This document shows, piece after piece, positions 1-6,481 of a stretch of 7,511 nt of DNA. The first letter of the stretch is position 1, and each line of letters starts with the position of its first letter. The DNA is taken from the NCBI GenBank assembly GCA_964653595.1, contig CAZZHH010000097.1:1-7511 (forward strand), written 5' to 3'. The position numbers were made by a program, and so were the translations under genes. The DNA is from JBAXTE01 sp964653595 (GTDB taxonomy: Bacteria; Bacteroidota; Bacteroidia; Bacteroidales; WCHB1-69). Under the pieces are notes generated by a model that worked only from the letters and a program-made list of their open reading frames with translations, did not search any database and was not told the origin of the DNA.

Positions 1-242
1 AAAATACATACAAATTATTTATTATGAATAACTAAATATTCAGATTTTCAAATAAATTTAAAATCTATTCAGATTTCTTAGATTTTTATACATGTATACA
101 TTCATAGCAAATTTATATATTTTACATCAAACAACTATTTATAACAGTAATTTTTTGAACTTAGTTTAAGTAAGATTTTTTGATAAAATATGAAATATAT
201 TGAATAAAAATTGATTTCTAGAAACCAAATCATTTAGATTAT

Positions 243-258
243 TTTGTAATTTTACAAA
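243..258. promoter_or_regulatory. Perfect 7-2-7 palindrome, candidate operator upstream of the COG0523 gene
   Basis: TTTGTAA (243-249) and TTACAAA (252-258) are exact reverse complements separated by TT. The site ends 27 bp before the ATG at 286. It overlaps a weak promoter-like TATTTTG at 240-246, one base short of the Bacteroidetes TAnnTTTG element. COG0523 genes in other bacteria are often controlled by zinc (Zur) or other metal regulators that bind palindromes of similar size. That this is a metal-regulator site is inference, and it does not match the proteobacterial Zur box. In such A/T-rich DNA a chance palindrome is possible. Confidence 0.35.
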
Positions 259-285
259 CTTTAAAACTACTTTAAGCAAAAAATA

Positions 286-1251
286 ATGAATGATTTTAGA
301 ATACCTGTTACTATCATTACCGGCTTTTTAGGTGCAGGCAAAACAACCCTATTAAATCAAATTATTAAAAAATATTCTAGCAAAAAGCTTGCAATCATTG
401 AAAATGAATTTGGTGAAATTGGAATAGATGGAAGTTTAATCGTCGGTGTAAATGAAAACATTTTTGAACTAAGCAATGGCTGTATATGTTGTAGTTTAAA
501 CAGTGATTTTTACCGGACTATCGATTTGTTGATGCAAAGCGAACATGTGTTTAACCACTTAATAATTGAAACTACAGGAATTGCAGACCCTTTAAGCATC
601 ATCAATGCTTTTTTCGATGGAGGAGGCATTCAAGAACAATTCAAAGTGGATAGTGTGATTGCTGTAGTAGATGCATTTAACATAGAAGATTTGCTCTATG
701 AATACCCTGAAATAAGAAAACAGATATCCGTTTCAGATCAAATATTGATTAACAAGATAGATAGTGTAAATCCTGATTACACAGAAGAGCTTACTAAATT
801 AGTTCAATCCATCAATCCTTTAAGTTCTATCTCTAAAATTTCTTTTGGCGACATTTCGAGGATTGAGGTCCTTGATACAGATTCTTATAGTGCTAATCAA
901 GTAGAAAAATCGACAAATTCATTTAACATAAGTAGTTTTCAAACGAATCATTTAAAACACGATATTTATACGGTTGGTTTTGAGTATAACCGAATTTTAG
1001 ATTTTTCGAAATTTAAACTTTGGATGGATAATTACATGTTTTTCAACAGCAATAAAATTCTTAGAATAAAAGGAATTTTAGCATTTGAAGATCTGCCAGA
1101 GCGATTTATATTTCATTCAGTATTAAATTCATTTCTCCTTGAGCCTTCGACACTATGGGGTGAGGAAGAGAAGTATACAAAATTAATATTTATTGGCAAA
1201 TACATAGATGAAGATGAGTTAAAAAATGGGATAGAGAGTTTATTTGTTTAA
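286..1251 (+). CDS. CobW/COG0523-family G3E GTPase (putative metallochaperone)
   Basis: This is a P-loop GTPase of the G3E family, subgroup COG0523/CobW, whose members help deliver or insert metals (zinc, cobalt, iron) in the cytoplasm. The N-terminal domain shows a Walker A motif GFLGAGKTT at residues 13-21, ENEFGEIGID at 39-48, the family's metal-binding GCICC at 65-69 (Cys66, Cys68, Cys69), ETTG at 95-98 and the guanine-specificity motif NKID at 156-159. A CobW C-terminal domain follows at about 224-315. There is no His-rich tail or linker, unlike many cobalt- or nickel-associated members, and at 321 residues the length is usual. The ATG follows an A-rich leader without a Shine-Dalgarno sequence. 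The gene stands alone on its strand and ends 38 bp before a terminator hairpin. No cobalamin or nitrile hydratase genes are nearby, so the metal and client are unknown. The family call is firm and the substrate is not. Confidence 0.93.
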   Translation: MNDFRIPVTIITGFLGAGKTTLLNQIIKKYSSKKLAIIENEFGEIGIDGSLIVGVNENIFELSNGCICCSLNSDFYRTIDLLMQSEHVFNHLIIETTGIADPLSIINAFFDGGGIQEQFKVDSVIAVVDAFNIEDLLYEYPEIRKQISVSDQILINKIDSVNPDYTEELTKLVQSINPLSSISKISFGDISRIEVLDTDSYSANQVEKSTNSFNISSFQTNHLKHDIYTVGFEYNRILDFSKFKLWMDNYMFFNSNKILRIKGILAFEDLPERFIFHSVLNSFLLEPSTLWGEEEKYTKLIFIGKYIDEDELKNGIESLFV

Positions 1252-1289
1252 CATCTTCACTTAATAATCCATTATAGACTAGCAGGTTA

Positions 1290-1338
1290 TTTCAAAAAAA
1301 ACTCATTTACAATAAAATGCAAATGAGTTTTTTTGAAA
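1290..1338. terminator. Bidirectional rho-independent-type terminator between convergent genes
   Basis: The left arm (1290-1308: TTTC, eight A, CTCATTT) pairs with the right arm (1321-1338: AAATGAG, seven T, GAAA) with one bulged A, around a 12-nt loop. The A run on one side and the T run on the other give a U tract in either direction. This suits the convergent 3' ends of the COG0523 gene (stop at 1251) and the PiT gene (stop at 1359). The stem is A/T-rich with few G-C pairs, so termination strength is uncertain. Confidence 0.8.
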
Positions 1339-1358
1339 ACAGCGAGATATCTTTTGGA

Positions 1359-2777
1359 TTATTCTCCTGCAATATAACGGAATAATAAAAATATAGCACC
1401 AGAAAGGATTACGGTAACAGGGATAGTCAAAACCCAAGCAATTGCGATATTTTTTATAGTTTTTGCTTGTAAATTTTTGACACCACCTTCAGCCATCATA
1501 GAACCAGCGATACCAGATGAAAGAACATGGGTAGTGCTAACTGGCAATCCTAACATAGTAGAAGCCGAAATTGTAGTAGCCGCAACAATCTCGGCACTTG
1601 CTCCTTGGGCATATGACAGATGTGATTTTCCAATTTTTTCACCTATGGTTATCACTATACGTTTCCAACCGATCATCGTACCAAGACCAAGAGATATTGA
1701 AATAAATAAAATCACCCACCACGGTGCAAACTCAGTAAAAGATCTTAACTCTTTGATGTTTGCCTTTAAGTGAGAAAGTTCGCTTGATTTAAGGGACGAA
1801 TTTTTTGCAAAAGTTTGATCATTTATTAACTTTTCAACCGAACGACTAATCGTAACAATGTCGGTACGAATTTGAAATCTTTTAGATTCATCAATTTCAG
1901 ATGAGACATCAGAGTTTACAATAATACTATCAATCTCCTTTAAATCATTTTTAACCACATTAACAACTTCGAGATGTTTCGTATCCAATTTTGTAGTATC
2001 TACTTTGTTTAAATAAGTATAAATAACTCTCGTATTACCGATCATATTAGATTGGTTTTTGGAAGAATCAAGTGCAAATTTTGCTGGCAATAGGCTTATT
2101 AATATAATCATCATCAACCCTACCCCTTTTTGTCCATCGTTAGAACCATGAGAATAGCTTACACTAGTACAAGTAAGAATTAAAATTCCACGGATCCAAA
2201 ATGGTGGTTTTTTTTCAGGATCAGCAGGCAGGAAAAATTTTTTCTTTTTCACAAGTCTTTTAAAAACCATCATTAATATGAATGCCAATCCTAAACCAAA
2301 AACAGGAGAAACTAGCAAAGACAAGCCAGCATCAGCAACCTTTTTCCAATTTAGAGCAACTCCACCATCGGGATTAATGAACATAAAAGCAAGCCCAACT
2401 CCAAAAATAGAGCCGATTAATGTGTGCGAGCTAGAACATGGAATTCCAAAATACCAGGTAGCCAAATTCCATATAATTGCGGTTAATAGAAGAGCTAAAA
2501 TCATCGCAACATTGTGATATACATTTTGATCGACCAATGCTTCCATGGGAAGTAAATTAATGATACCTATGGCTACAGCAATACCTCCTAAGTTTACTCC
2601 AATAAAATTCCAAATTCCCGACCAAATTACTGCAGTTCGAGGTTTTAAAGAGCGAGTGTAAATTACGGTTGCTACTGCATTTGCAGTATCATGAAAGCCA
2701 TTAATAAATTCAAATGCCCCTACTGCAACTATACATAATATAAGCAAAATTGAAAGGCCAAAATCTAATCCAAACAT
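1359..2777 (-). CDS. PiT-family inorganic phosphate transporter
   Basis: This is an inner-membrane permease of the PiT (PHO4) family, which imports phosphate or metal-phosphate by ion symport. It shows the inverted-duplicated architecture of the family. The first half has NGFHDTANA at residues 26-34 and PCSSSH at 113-118. The equivalent motifs of the second half are HGSNDGQKG at 210-218 and PVSTTH at 412-417. I count about ten hydrophobic segments. A hydrophilic region of about 115 residues (roughly 234-350), rich in Lys, Asp, Glu and Ser, lies between the two membrane halves and is probably the cytoplasmic central loop. The ATG at 2777 follows an A-rich leader without a Shine-Dalgarno. A TACTTTTG box lies 44-51 bp upstream, suggesting transcription separate from the aminotransferase operon. 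No DUF47/PhoU-like partner is present in the window. Members of this family can also carry sulfate, but the motifs fit phosphate best. Confidence 0.93.
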   Translation of the reverse strand: MFGLDFGLSILLILCIVAVGAFEFINGFHDTANAVATVIYTRSLKPRTAVIWSGIWNFIGVNLGGIAVAIGIINLLPMEALVDQNVYHNVAMILALLLTAIIWNLATWYFGIPCSSSHTLIGSIFGVGLAFMFINPDGGVALNWKKVADAGLSLLVSPVFGLGLAFILMMVFKRLVKKKKFFLPADPEKKPPFWIRGILILTCTSVSYSHGSNDGQKGVGLMMIILISLLPAKFALDSSKNQSNMIGNTRVIYTYLNKVDTTKLDTKHLEVVNVVKNDLKEIDSIIVNSDVSSEIDESKRFQIRTDIVTISRSVEKLINDQTFAKNSSLKSSELSHLKANIKELRSFTEFAPWWVILFISISLGLGTMIGWKRIVITIGEKIGKSHLSYAQGASAEIVAATTISASTMLGLPVSTTHVLSSGIAGSMMAEGGVKNLQAKTIKNIAIAWVLTIPVTVILSGAIFLLFRYIAGE

Positions 2778-2820
2778 TTTATTTTCTTTTTAATGATTAT
2801 TTTTTATTTTATCAAGGCAA

Positions 2821-2828
2821 CAAAAGTA
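2821..2828 (-). promoter_or_regulatory. Bacteroidetes-type -7 box for the PiT gene
   Basis: Read on the minus strand this is TACTTTTG, an exact fit to the Bacteroidetes TAnnTTTG -7 element, 43 bp upstream of the PiT ATG. The position 19 bp further upstream reads AAAG, so no convincing -33 TTTG is present. The same octamer precedes the DUF2520 gene, which supports this one, but the call is tentative without a -33 element. Confidence 0.45.
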
Positions 2829-2891
2829 CTAAGTTTTATTTTAATTTCTTTTAAAAAATCCTCATCTAATATTAAATTAACATTAACATTT

Positions 2892-4037
2892 TCAACATCC
2901 TGATAATAAGCTGTTTACAGATGCTTTTATCGACTGTAATGCTTTTTCTAGTTCATCATAAGGCCGCGCAATATTGATTCGAATCCAATCTTTTGCATCA
3001 CTCGAAAAGTGAATACCAGGCACTACCGCAATTTTTTGATGATCGTACATAAAATTTGCAAACCTCACACCATCCGATATACCTATAGGCAAACGAGTCC
3101 AAACGAAATAACCACCATCGGTTTTTGGAATATAAAAACCAAGCTCTTCAAGTTCTTGTTGATAATAATCGAAGCCTCTTTTTAGCCAGTTTCGAAGAGA
3201 GATAGAATACTCTTGAGATAAGTTAGGCAAACTAAGAAAGCTTGCTAGCGCAAATTGAAGAACCGAAGGAGCAGATAAACCTGTGTAATCGTGAAAATTT
3301 TTTACTCCTAAAAAATGTGTTTTATGAGCAAAAAGATAACCAACACGCCATCCGGTAATTGAAAACTGTTTTGAAAAACTGTTAACCAAAAAACAATATT
3401 CATTTAACTCTTCGTAAGGGGGCTTTTGAGGATTATGAAAGTAAAGTTCCGAATATACATCATCGATTATCAAGTAAAATTGATGTTTTTCGGCCAAAAG
3501 AATTAGTTTCAAAATATCGGCATTCGAATACATTTTTCCATGAGGATTGCCTGGAGAGGAGAAAAAGAGCACCTTTACATTATTTAAAAGAATTGTTTTT
3601 TCTAGAAGATCAAAGTCAATCACCTCATCTTGTAAACTACCAAAAGGAACAAAGGGGATATTGTACAATTTTGGCAAACTCCGATAGCTCTCGTAGGTAG
3701 GATTAAATGCTAAAACAGAATATGAAGAAACTAATTTTAAATGCAAATAATTATATATCAACGAAATAGCCTCAGTGGCACCACAAGTGACTAATGGAGC
3801 AAAATTAGAAAGGTTAAGACAATCTGTATATTTTTGGTTAATATGTTCTAATAAATCGAAGTTGCCAGTAGCTGGTGCATATTGATGAACCGATGTATGA
3901 ATGGAATCATGCAAACATTTCAACAATTCAGCAGGTGGCTTGAAGCCAGGCAACCCTTGTGCAAGATTTATTCCACCATACATTTTTACTTTATTGCTCA
4001 TGATGCTGATATATGACTCTTGAATTGGCTTATCCAT
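2892..4037 (-). CDS. PLP-dependent class I/II aminotransferase, methionine/kynurenine aminotransferase-like
   Basis: This is a fold-type I PLP aminotransferase resembling the YbdL (methionine aminotransferase) and kynurenine-oxoglutarate transaminase group, acting in the cytoplasm. With the ATG at 4037 the protein has 381 residues. Visible motifs are NLAQGLPGF at 24-32, GATEAI at 86-91 (cofactor phosphate), SPGNPHG at 161-167, DDVY at 192-195 (Asp and Tyr contacting the PLP ring), SFSK with the Schiff-base lysine at 223, GWRVGY at 229-234, and WIRINIARP at 351-359 with the likely carboxylate-binding Arg353. An in-frame GTG at 4046 would add three residues. The ATG is preferred because AAGG (4049-4046) sits 8 nt before it, an ideal Shine-Dalgarno spacing, whereas AAGG overlaps the GTG. 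The gene follows maf by 15 bp and is probably the last of the operon. No clear terminator follows. Methionine or aromatic keto-acid substrates are inferred from resemblance only. Confidence 0.9.
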   Translation of the reverse strand: MDKPIQESYISIMSNKVKMYGGINLAQGLPGFKPPAELLKCLHDSIHTSVHQYAPATGNFDLLEHINQKYTDCLNLSNFAPLVTCGATEAISLIYNYLHLKLVSSYSVLAFNPTYESYRSLPKLYNIPFVPFGSLQDEVIDFDLLEKTILLNNVKVLFFSSPGNPHGKMYSNADILKLILLAEKHQFYLIIDDVYSELYFHNPQKPPYEELNEYCFLVNSFSKQFSITGWRVGYLFAHKTHFLGVKNFHDYTGLSAPSVLQFALASFLSLPNLSQEYSISLRNWLKRGFDYYQQELEELGFYIPKTDGGYFVWTRLPIGISDGVRFANFMYDHQKIAVVPGIHFSSDAKDWIRINIARPYDELEKALQSIKASVNSLLSGC

Positions 4038-4052
4038 AGAATACACCTTAAA

Positions 4053-4637
4053 TTAATCGATAAAATCTATTAGCGCTTTGCGAAGCTTTTCGGTCGGCAG
4101 ACCAACAACATTCGTATAAGAACCTTCTATGGAAGAGATAAATCCAACCCCAATCCACTCTTGAATACCATAAGATCCGGATTTATCAAAAGGTTTAAAA
4201 TTTTGGATATAATAATCTATTTCGCTGTCCGAAATTTCAGAAAAAACAACTGTTGTAGTGTCAAAAAAAGTAAATGATTTTGATTTTGATTTAAGACAAA
4301 CGGCAGTAATAACATCATGAGATCGACCAGACAAAGATTGAAGCATTAATTTTGCATCGTAATGCGAATCGGGCTTACCTAATATTTTTTGATCTAATGC
4401 AACCACTGTATCTGCTGTAATTATCAAAGTTTTGTCTGGCAAGCAATCAAAGCAAAATGCATCCATTTTTTTCGATGCAATACGAATAGCTACTTCAGCG
4501 GGGGAAGATTCTATCGAAGGAGTTTCGTCTACCTCTTTTACATTGATGGTATAATTAAAACCCAGTTGATGTAACAGCTCTTTTCGACGAGGAGAAGCAG
4601 ATGCTAGAACGATATTATATGGATAATTTCGGTACAT
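4053..4637 (-). CDS. maf: Maf family nucleoside triphosphate pyrophosphatase (YhdE-like, dTTP/UTP type)
   Basis: Maf proteins hydrolyse non-canonical or excess nucleoside triphosphates to monophosphate and pyrophosphate, and are linked to septum control in several bacteria. The 194 residues are the usual length. The sequence shows the N-terminal signature ASASPRRKELL at 12-22, ADTVV at 75-79 with the probable catalytic Asp76, LGKP at 86-89, SGRSH at 103-107, DKSGSYGIQ at 151-159 and EGSYTNVVGLP at 171-181. The DKSGSYGIQ segment resembles the YhdE (dTTP/UTP) subgroup rather than the YceF (m7GTP) subgroup. The subgroup assignment is inference from this motif. The ATG overlaps the UbiA stop codon by one base (TAATG), which implies translational coupling, and the aminotransferase follows within 15 bp. 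Confidence 0.93.
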   Translation of the reverse strand: MYRNYPYNIVLASASPRRKELLHQLGFNYTINVKEVDETPSIESSPAEVAIRIASKKMDAFCFDCLPDKTLIITADTVVALDQKILGKPDSHYDAKLMLQSLSGRSHDVITAVCLKSKSKSFTFFDTTTVVFSEISDSEIDYYIQNFKPFDKSGSYGIQEWIGVGFISSIEGSYTNVVGLPTEKLRKALIDFID

Positions 4638-5605
4638 TAATATTGAAATTTAAAGATTGTAAAGTAAGATAATACTAAAAGAAATATTCCAAAAAGCATG
4701 ATAATTTTCGATACGGTAGATAGAAAATGATAATCGGAAGGAGTTTGAGCTTTCGTTATTTTTGATGCTAAATAAAGCAAAGGCAAGCTTATCGTAATTA
4801 TGCTATAATAAGAAACATAAGTGTAGTTTTGCCCAATCAAAATCGATTGAATAATTCCCAACAATACCACAAAAAGGAGGATAAGAGTTATTATGAATAT
4901 TTTTGTCTTTTTTACACCAAACCGAATTGGTAGTGACAATCTTCCACCCTCTTCATCTCCAATTTGATCTTCTAAGTCTTTTATCCACTCCCGAATTAGG
5001 GTCATTAAGAATGAAAAGCCAACAAACAACATGGTGATTTTTCGAATCATGTTTAAACAAACTAGATGATCGATAAATGCATTCGGACGCGAGATAAGAG
5101 TGAAAAACTCAAAAAGCCATGGTAGCAATATCACAAGAGAACTGAGAAAAGCAACAACAAGATTACCCCACAAAAGCAGGCGTTTATATTTTAACGAATA
5201 ATAATAAAGGACAAAAGAGACGATGATAAAAATTGTACCCAAATTAATGTATCCAACTTTAAAAGAAATATAAAACCCAAGAATTGAACCCATTGCAGAA
5301 AGAATCCAAAACAACAAATACGCAACTCTAGGCTGAATAGAGGCACCAACAACTTGTTTAGTTGATCTGTTTACACCATCAATCAGTTGATCGTAATAAT
5401 CGTTAATGGCATAACCTGCTGCTGCAATAAAAACAGTTGCGCAAACTAAAAAATGGAACAAAGTATCTGAAAAAAAAGGATAATCATTGCATACACGCAT
5501 ACTAGGAACAATAAGGAAATATCGGATAATATACATGATAAGCATGATAAAAATCAAATTAGTCCCCCGAAGTAACTGATAATAAGATAAAAATTTTGTT
5601 TTCAT
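4637..5605 (-). CDS. UbiA-family prenyltransferase, geranylgeranylglycerol-phosphate geranylgeranyltransferase-like
   Basis: This is a polytopic membrane prenyltransferase of the UbiA superfamily. It carries both Asp-rich motifs that bind the prenyl diphosphate through magnesium: N68-D69-x-x-D72-x-x-x-D76 and D210-x-x-D213-x-x-x-D217. Hydrophobic segments cover most of the 322 residues, probably eight or nine helices. The context (Maf, KdsC, DUF2520) fits the Bacteroidetes group usually annotated as geranylgeranylglycerol-phosphate geranylgeranyltransferase, the enzyme that adds the second chain in archaeal ether lipids. Its true acceptor in Bacteroidetes is not evident from sequence, and quinone- or heme-type prenylation cannot be excluded. 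The ATG lies behind an A-rich leader without a Shine-Dalgarno, and the stop overlaps the maf start. The 354 bp upstream, before kdsC, hold repeats and contain no minus-strand TAnnTTTG element, so read-through from upstream is the simplest view. Confidence 0.88.
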   Translation of the reverse strand: MKTKFLSYYQLLRGTNLIFIMLIMYIIRYFLIVPSMRVCNDYPFFSDTLFHFLVCATVFIAAAGYAINDYYDQLIDGVNRSTKQVVGASIQPRVAYLLFWILSAMGSILGFYISFKVGYINLGTIFIIVSFVLYYYSLKYKRLLLWGNLVVAFLSSLVILLPWLFEFFTLISRPNAFIDHLVCLNMIRKITMLFVGFSFLMTLIREWIKDLEDQIGDEEGGRLSLPIRFGVKKTKIFIITLILLFVVLLGIIQSILIGQNYTYVSYYSIITISLPLLYLASKITKAQTPSDYHFLSTVSKIIMLFGIFLLVLSYFTIFKFQY

Positions 5606-5613
5606 ATTTTTTT

Positions 5614-5648
5614 TTGAATTTTGAATTTTGAGTTATGAGTTATGAGTT
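5614..5648. repeat. Degenerate heptamer tandem repeat, five units
   Basis: Five consecutive 7-bp units run TTGAATT, TTGAATT, TTGAGTT, ATGAGTT, ATGAGTT (consensus WTGARTT), ending 9 bp upstream of the UbiA start codon on the minus-strand side. The last part, TTATGAGTTATGAGTTAG (5633-5650), recurs exactly at 5738-5755. The array is directly visible. Its effect on UbiA expression is unknown. Confidence 0.85.
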
Positions 5649-5680
5649 AGGAAAAATAAAAATCTCTGATTTTTTAATTT

Positions 5681-5737
5681 TTCGTGAATCCTCGAAAAAC
5701 TACGATCCGTCAGTTGACGGACTCTTGTTTTGCGGGA
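5681..5737. repeat. Palindromic intergenic repeat unit, copy A
   Basis: This unit can form a two-stage hairpin. The outer stem pairs CGAAAAAC (5693-5700) with GTTTTGCG (5727-5734), with one mismatch. The inner stem pairs TCCGTCA (5706-5712) with TGACGGA (5715-5721). The unit aligns with 5799-5853: the first 20 bp agree at 18 positions, and ATCCTCGAAAAAC is identical in both. The inner stem differs (TCCGTCA here, TCCGCC there) on both sides together, so pairing is kept. Confidence 0.85.
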
Positions 5738-5755
5738 TTATGAGTTATGAGTTAG
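5738..5755. repeat. Second copy of the 18-bp heptamer-derived repeat
   Basis: TTATGAGTTATGAGTTAG is identical to 5633-5650 at an offset of 105 bp and contains two ATGAGTT heptamers. It lies directly between palindromic unit A and the hairpin at 5762-5802, so the region looks assembled from alternating repeat modules. Confidence 0.85.
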
Positions 5756-5761
5756 CGCGTC

Positions 5762-5802
5762 CCGAATTTTAAATCCGCCAGTGGTCGGATTGTGAAAATT
5801 CG
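5762..5802. repeat. Palindromic intergenic repeat unit, degenerate middle copy
   Basis: The outer stem CGAATTTT (5763-5770) pairs exactly with AAAATTCG (5795-5802). The inner stem ATCCG (5773-5777) pairs with CGGAT (5786-5790), and the core CCAGTGGT is no longer self-complementary throughout. It is built on the same plan as the units at 5681-5737 and 5799-5853 but with a different outer stem. Its right arm runs into the next unit through the perfect 16-bp palindrome TTCGAGGATCCTCGAA (5799-5814). Confidence 0.75.
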
Positions 5803-5853
5803 AGGATCCTCGAAAAACAATGATCCGCCAGCAGGCGGACTGGTTTTTCGGGA
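5799..5853. repeat. Palindromic intergenic repeat unit, copy B
   Basis: The outer stem CGAAAAAC (5811-5818) pairs perfectly with GTTTTTCG (5843-5850). The inner stem TCCGCC (5824-5829) pairs with GGCGGA (5834-5839) around AGCA. The unit starts with a 16-bp perfect palindrome (5799-5814) containing GGATCC. A GC-rich stem followed by a T run appears on both strands, so it might weakly terminate or attenuate operon transcription. The remainder of the gap (5854-5959) shows only a loose 7-bp inverted repeat, GTGATAA (5871-5877) with TTATCAC (5927-5933), and no gene. Confidence 0.85.
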
Positions 5854-5959
5854 AAGCGTGACAGGAAATTGTGATAATGGTGATTATTCGTTTTTTTCAT
5901 ATTCTCGCTTTGATTCATCTCATCATTTATCACTTACATCACTCTCTTTCGACTGTATT

Positions 5960-6481
5960 TTACCAATGGAATGCATCGTCGTTAAACCAATTACCATGAA
6001 TTTTAAGAACCTGTTCAATTATATCTCTCACACAGCCATCGCCACCATTAGCATGCGAAATATAATGAGAAATATTCTTTATTTCCGAACATGCGTTTGC
6101 TGGACAGGCGGCAATTTTAACCATTTTCATCACTTCATAATCTGGGATATCATCGCCCATATATAGAATTTCATCTGATGAAATTTTTTTTGCTAACAGG
6201 TAATTCTCAAAAGCTTCTTTTTTATTAGAAATACCCAAAAACACATCTGTCAAACCTAAAGATTCGAATCTTTGAGACATTGATTTTGATTTTCCTCCTG
6301 AGATGATTGCAATGTTATATCCTTTTTTAACAGCTAATTGGAGTGCATACCCATCTCTAACATTTGAGGTTCGAAGTTGCTCCCCATCTGGAAGTACTAA
6401 AACTTTCCCATCCGATAGTACTCCATCAAAATCAAAAATCATCGTAGTGATATCACTCAATGCTTCTTTATAATTTATCAT
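5960..6481 (-). CDS. KdsC-like HAD phosphatase (3-deoxy-D-manno-octulosonate 8-phosphate phosphatase family)
   Basis: This is a small cytoplasmic HAD-superfamily phosphatase of the KdsC type, which dephosphorylates Kdo-8-phosphate on the way to lipopolysaccharide. The 173 residues lack a cap domain, as in KdsC, whose members act as tetramers. HAD motif I is DFDGVLSDG at 17-25 (nucleophile Asp17, acid/base Asp19), motif II is ISGG at 60-63, a probable motif III lysine is near 87-88, and motif IV is GDD at 109-111. The C-terminal GGDGCVRD at 146-153 corresponds to the glycine-rich GGxGxVR segment of KdsC. The ATG overlaps the stop of the DUF2520 gene as ATGA (4 bp), indicating translational coupling. 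Related HAD enzymes act on other sugar phosphates (for example in N-acylneuraminate synthesis), so the exact substrate is inferred. Confidence 0.9.
   Translation of the reverse strand: MINYKEALSDITTMIFDFDGVLSDGKVLVLPDGEQLRTSNVRDGYALQLAVKKGYNIAIISGGKSKSMSQRFESLGLTDVFLGISNKKEAFENYLLAKKISSDEILYMGDDIPDYEVMKMVKIAACPANACSEIKNISHYISHANGGDGCVRDIIEQVLKIHGNWFNDDAFHW

Noticed and set aside
1477..1773. Plus-strand open frame of 98 codons inside the PiT gene
   Set aside because: It is antisense to a well-supported PiT coding region with intact motifs, and its translation shows no domain signature.
2278..2517. Plus-strand open frame of 79 codons inside the PiT gene
   Set aside because: It is another antisense frame over the conserved first half of PiT, with no independent evidence.
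2778..2891. Terminator after the aminotransferase gene
   Set aside because: Only weak A/T-only pairings are visible (around the TAATATTA at 2868-2875), with no GC stem and T tract, so none was called.
4035..4046. GTG at 4046 as start of the aminotransferase
   Set aside because: The only Shine-Dalgarno-like AAGG overlaps this GTG but is 8 nt from the ATG at 4037, so the ATG is the better start.
5681..5853. Resemblance to a CRISPR array
   Set aside because: The units differ in size and sequence, are self-palindromic throughout, are interleaved with heptamers rather than unique spacers, and no cas genes are present.
5792..6166. Plus-strand open frame of 124 codons across the repeats and the kdsC 3' end
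   Set aside because: It covers repeat DNA and the antisense of the conserved KdsC C-terminus, and the predicted protein is unlike any family I know.
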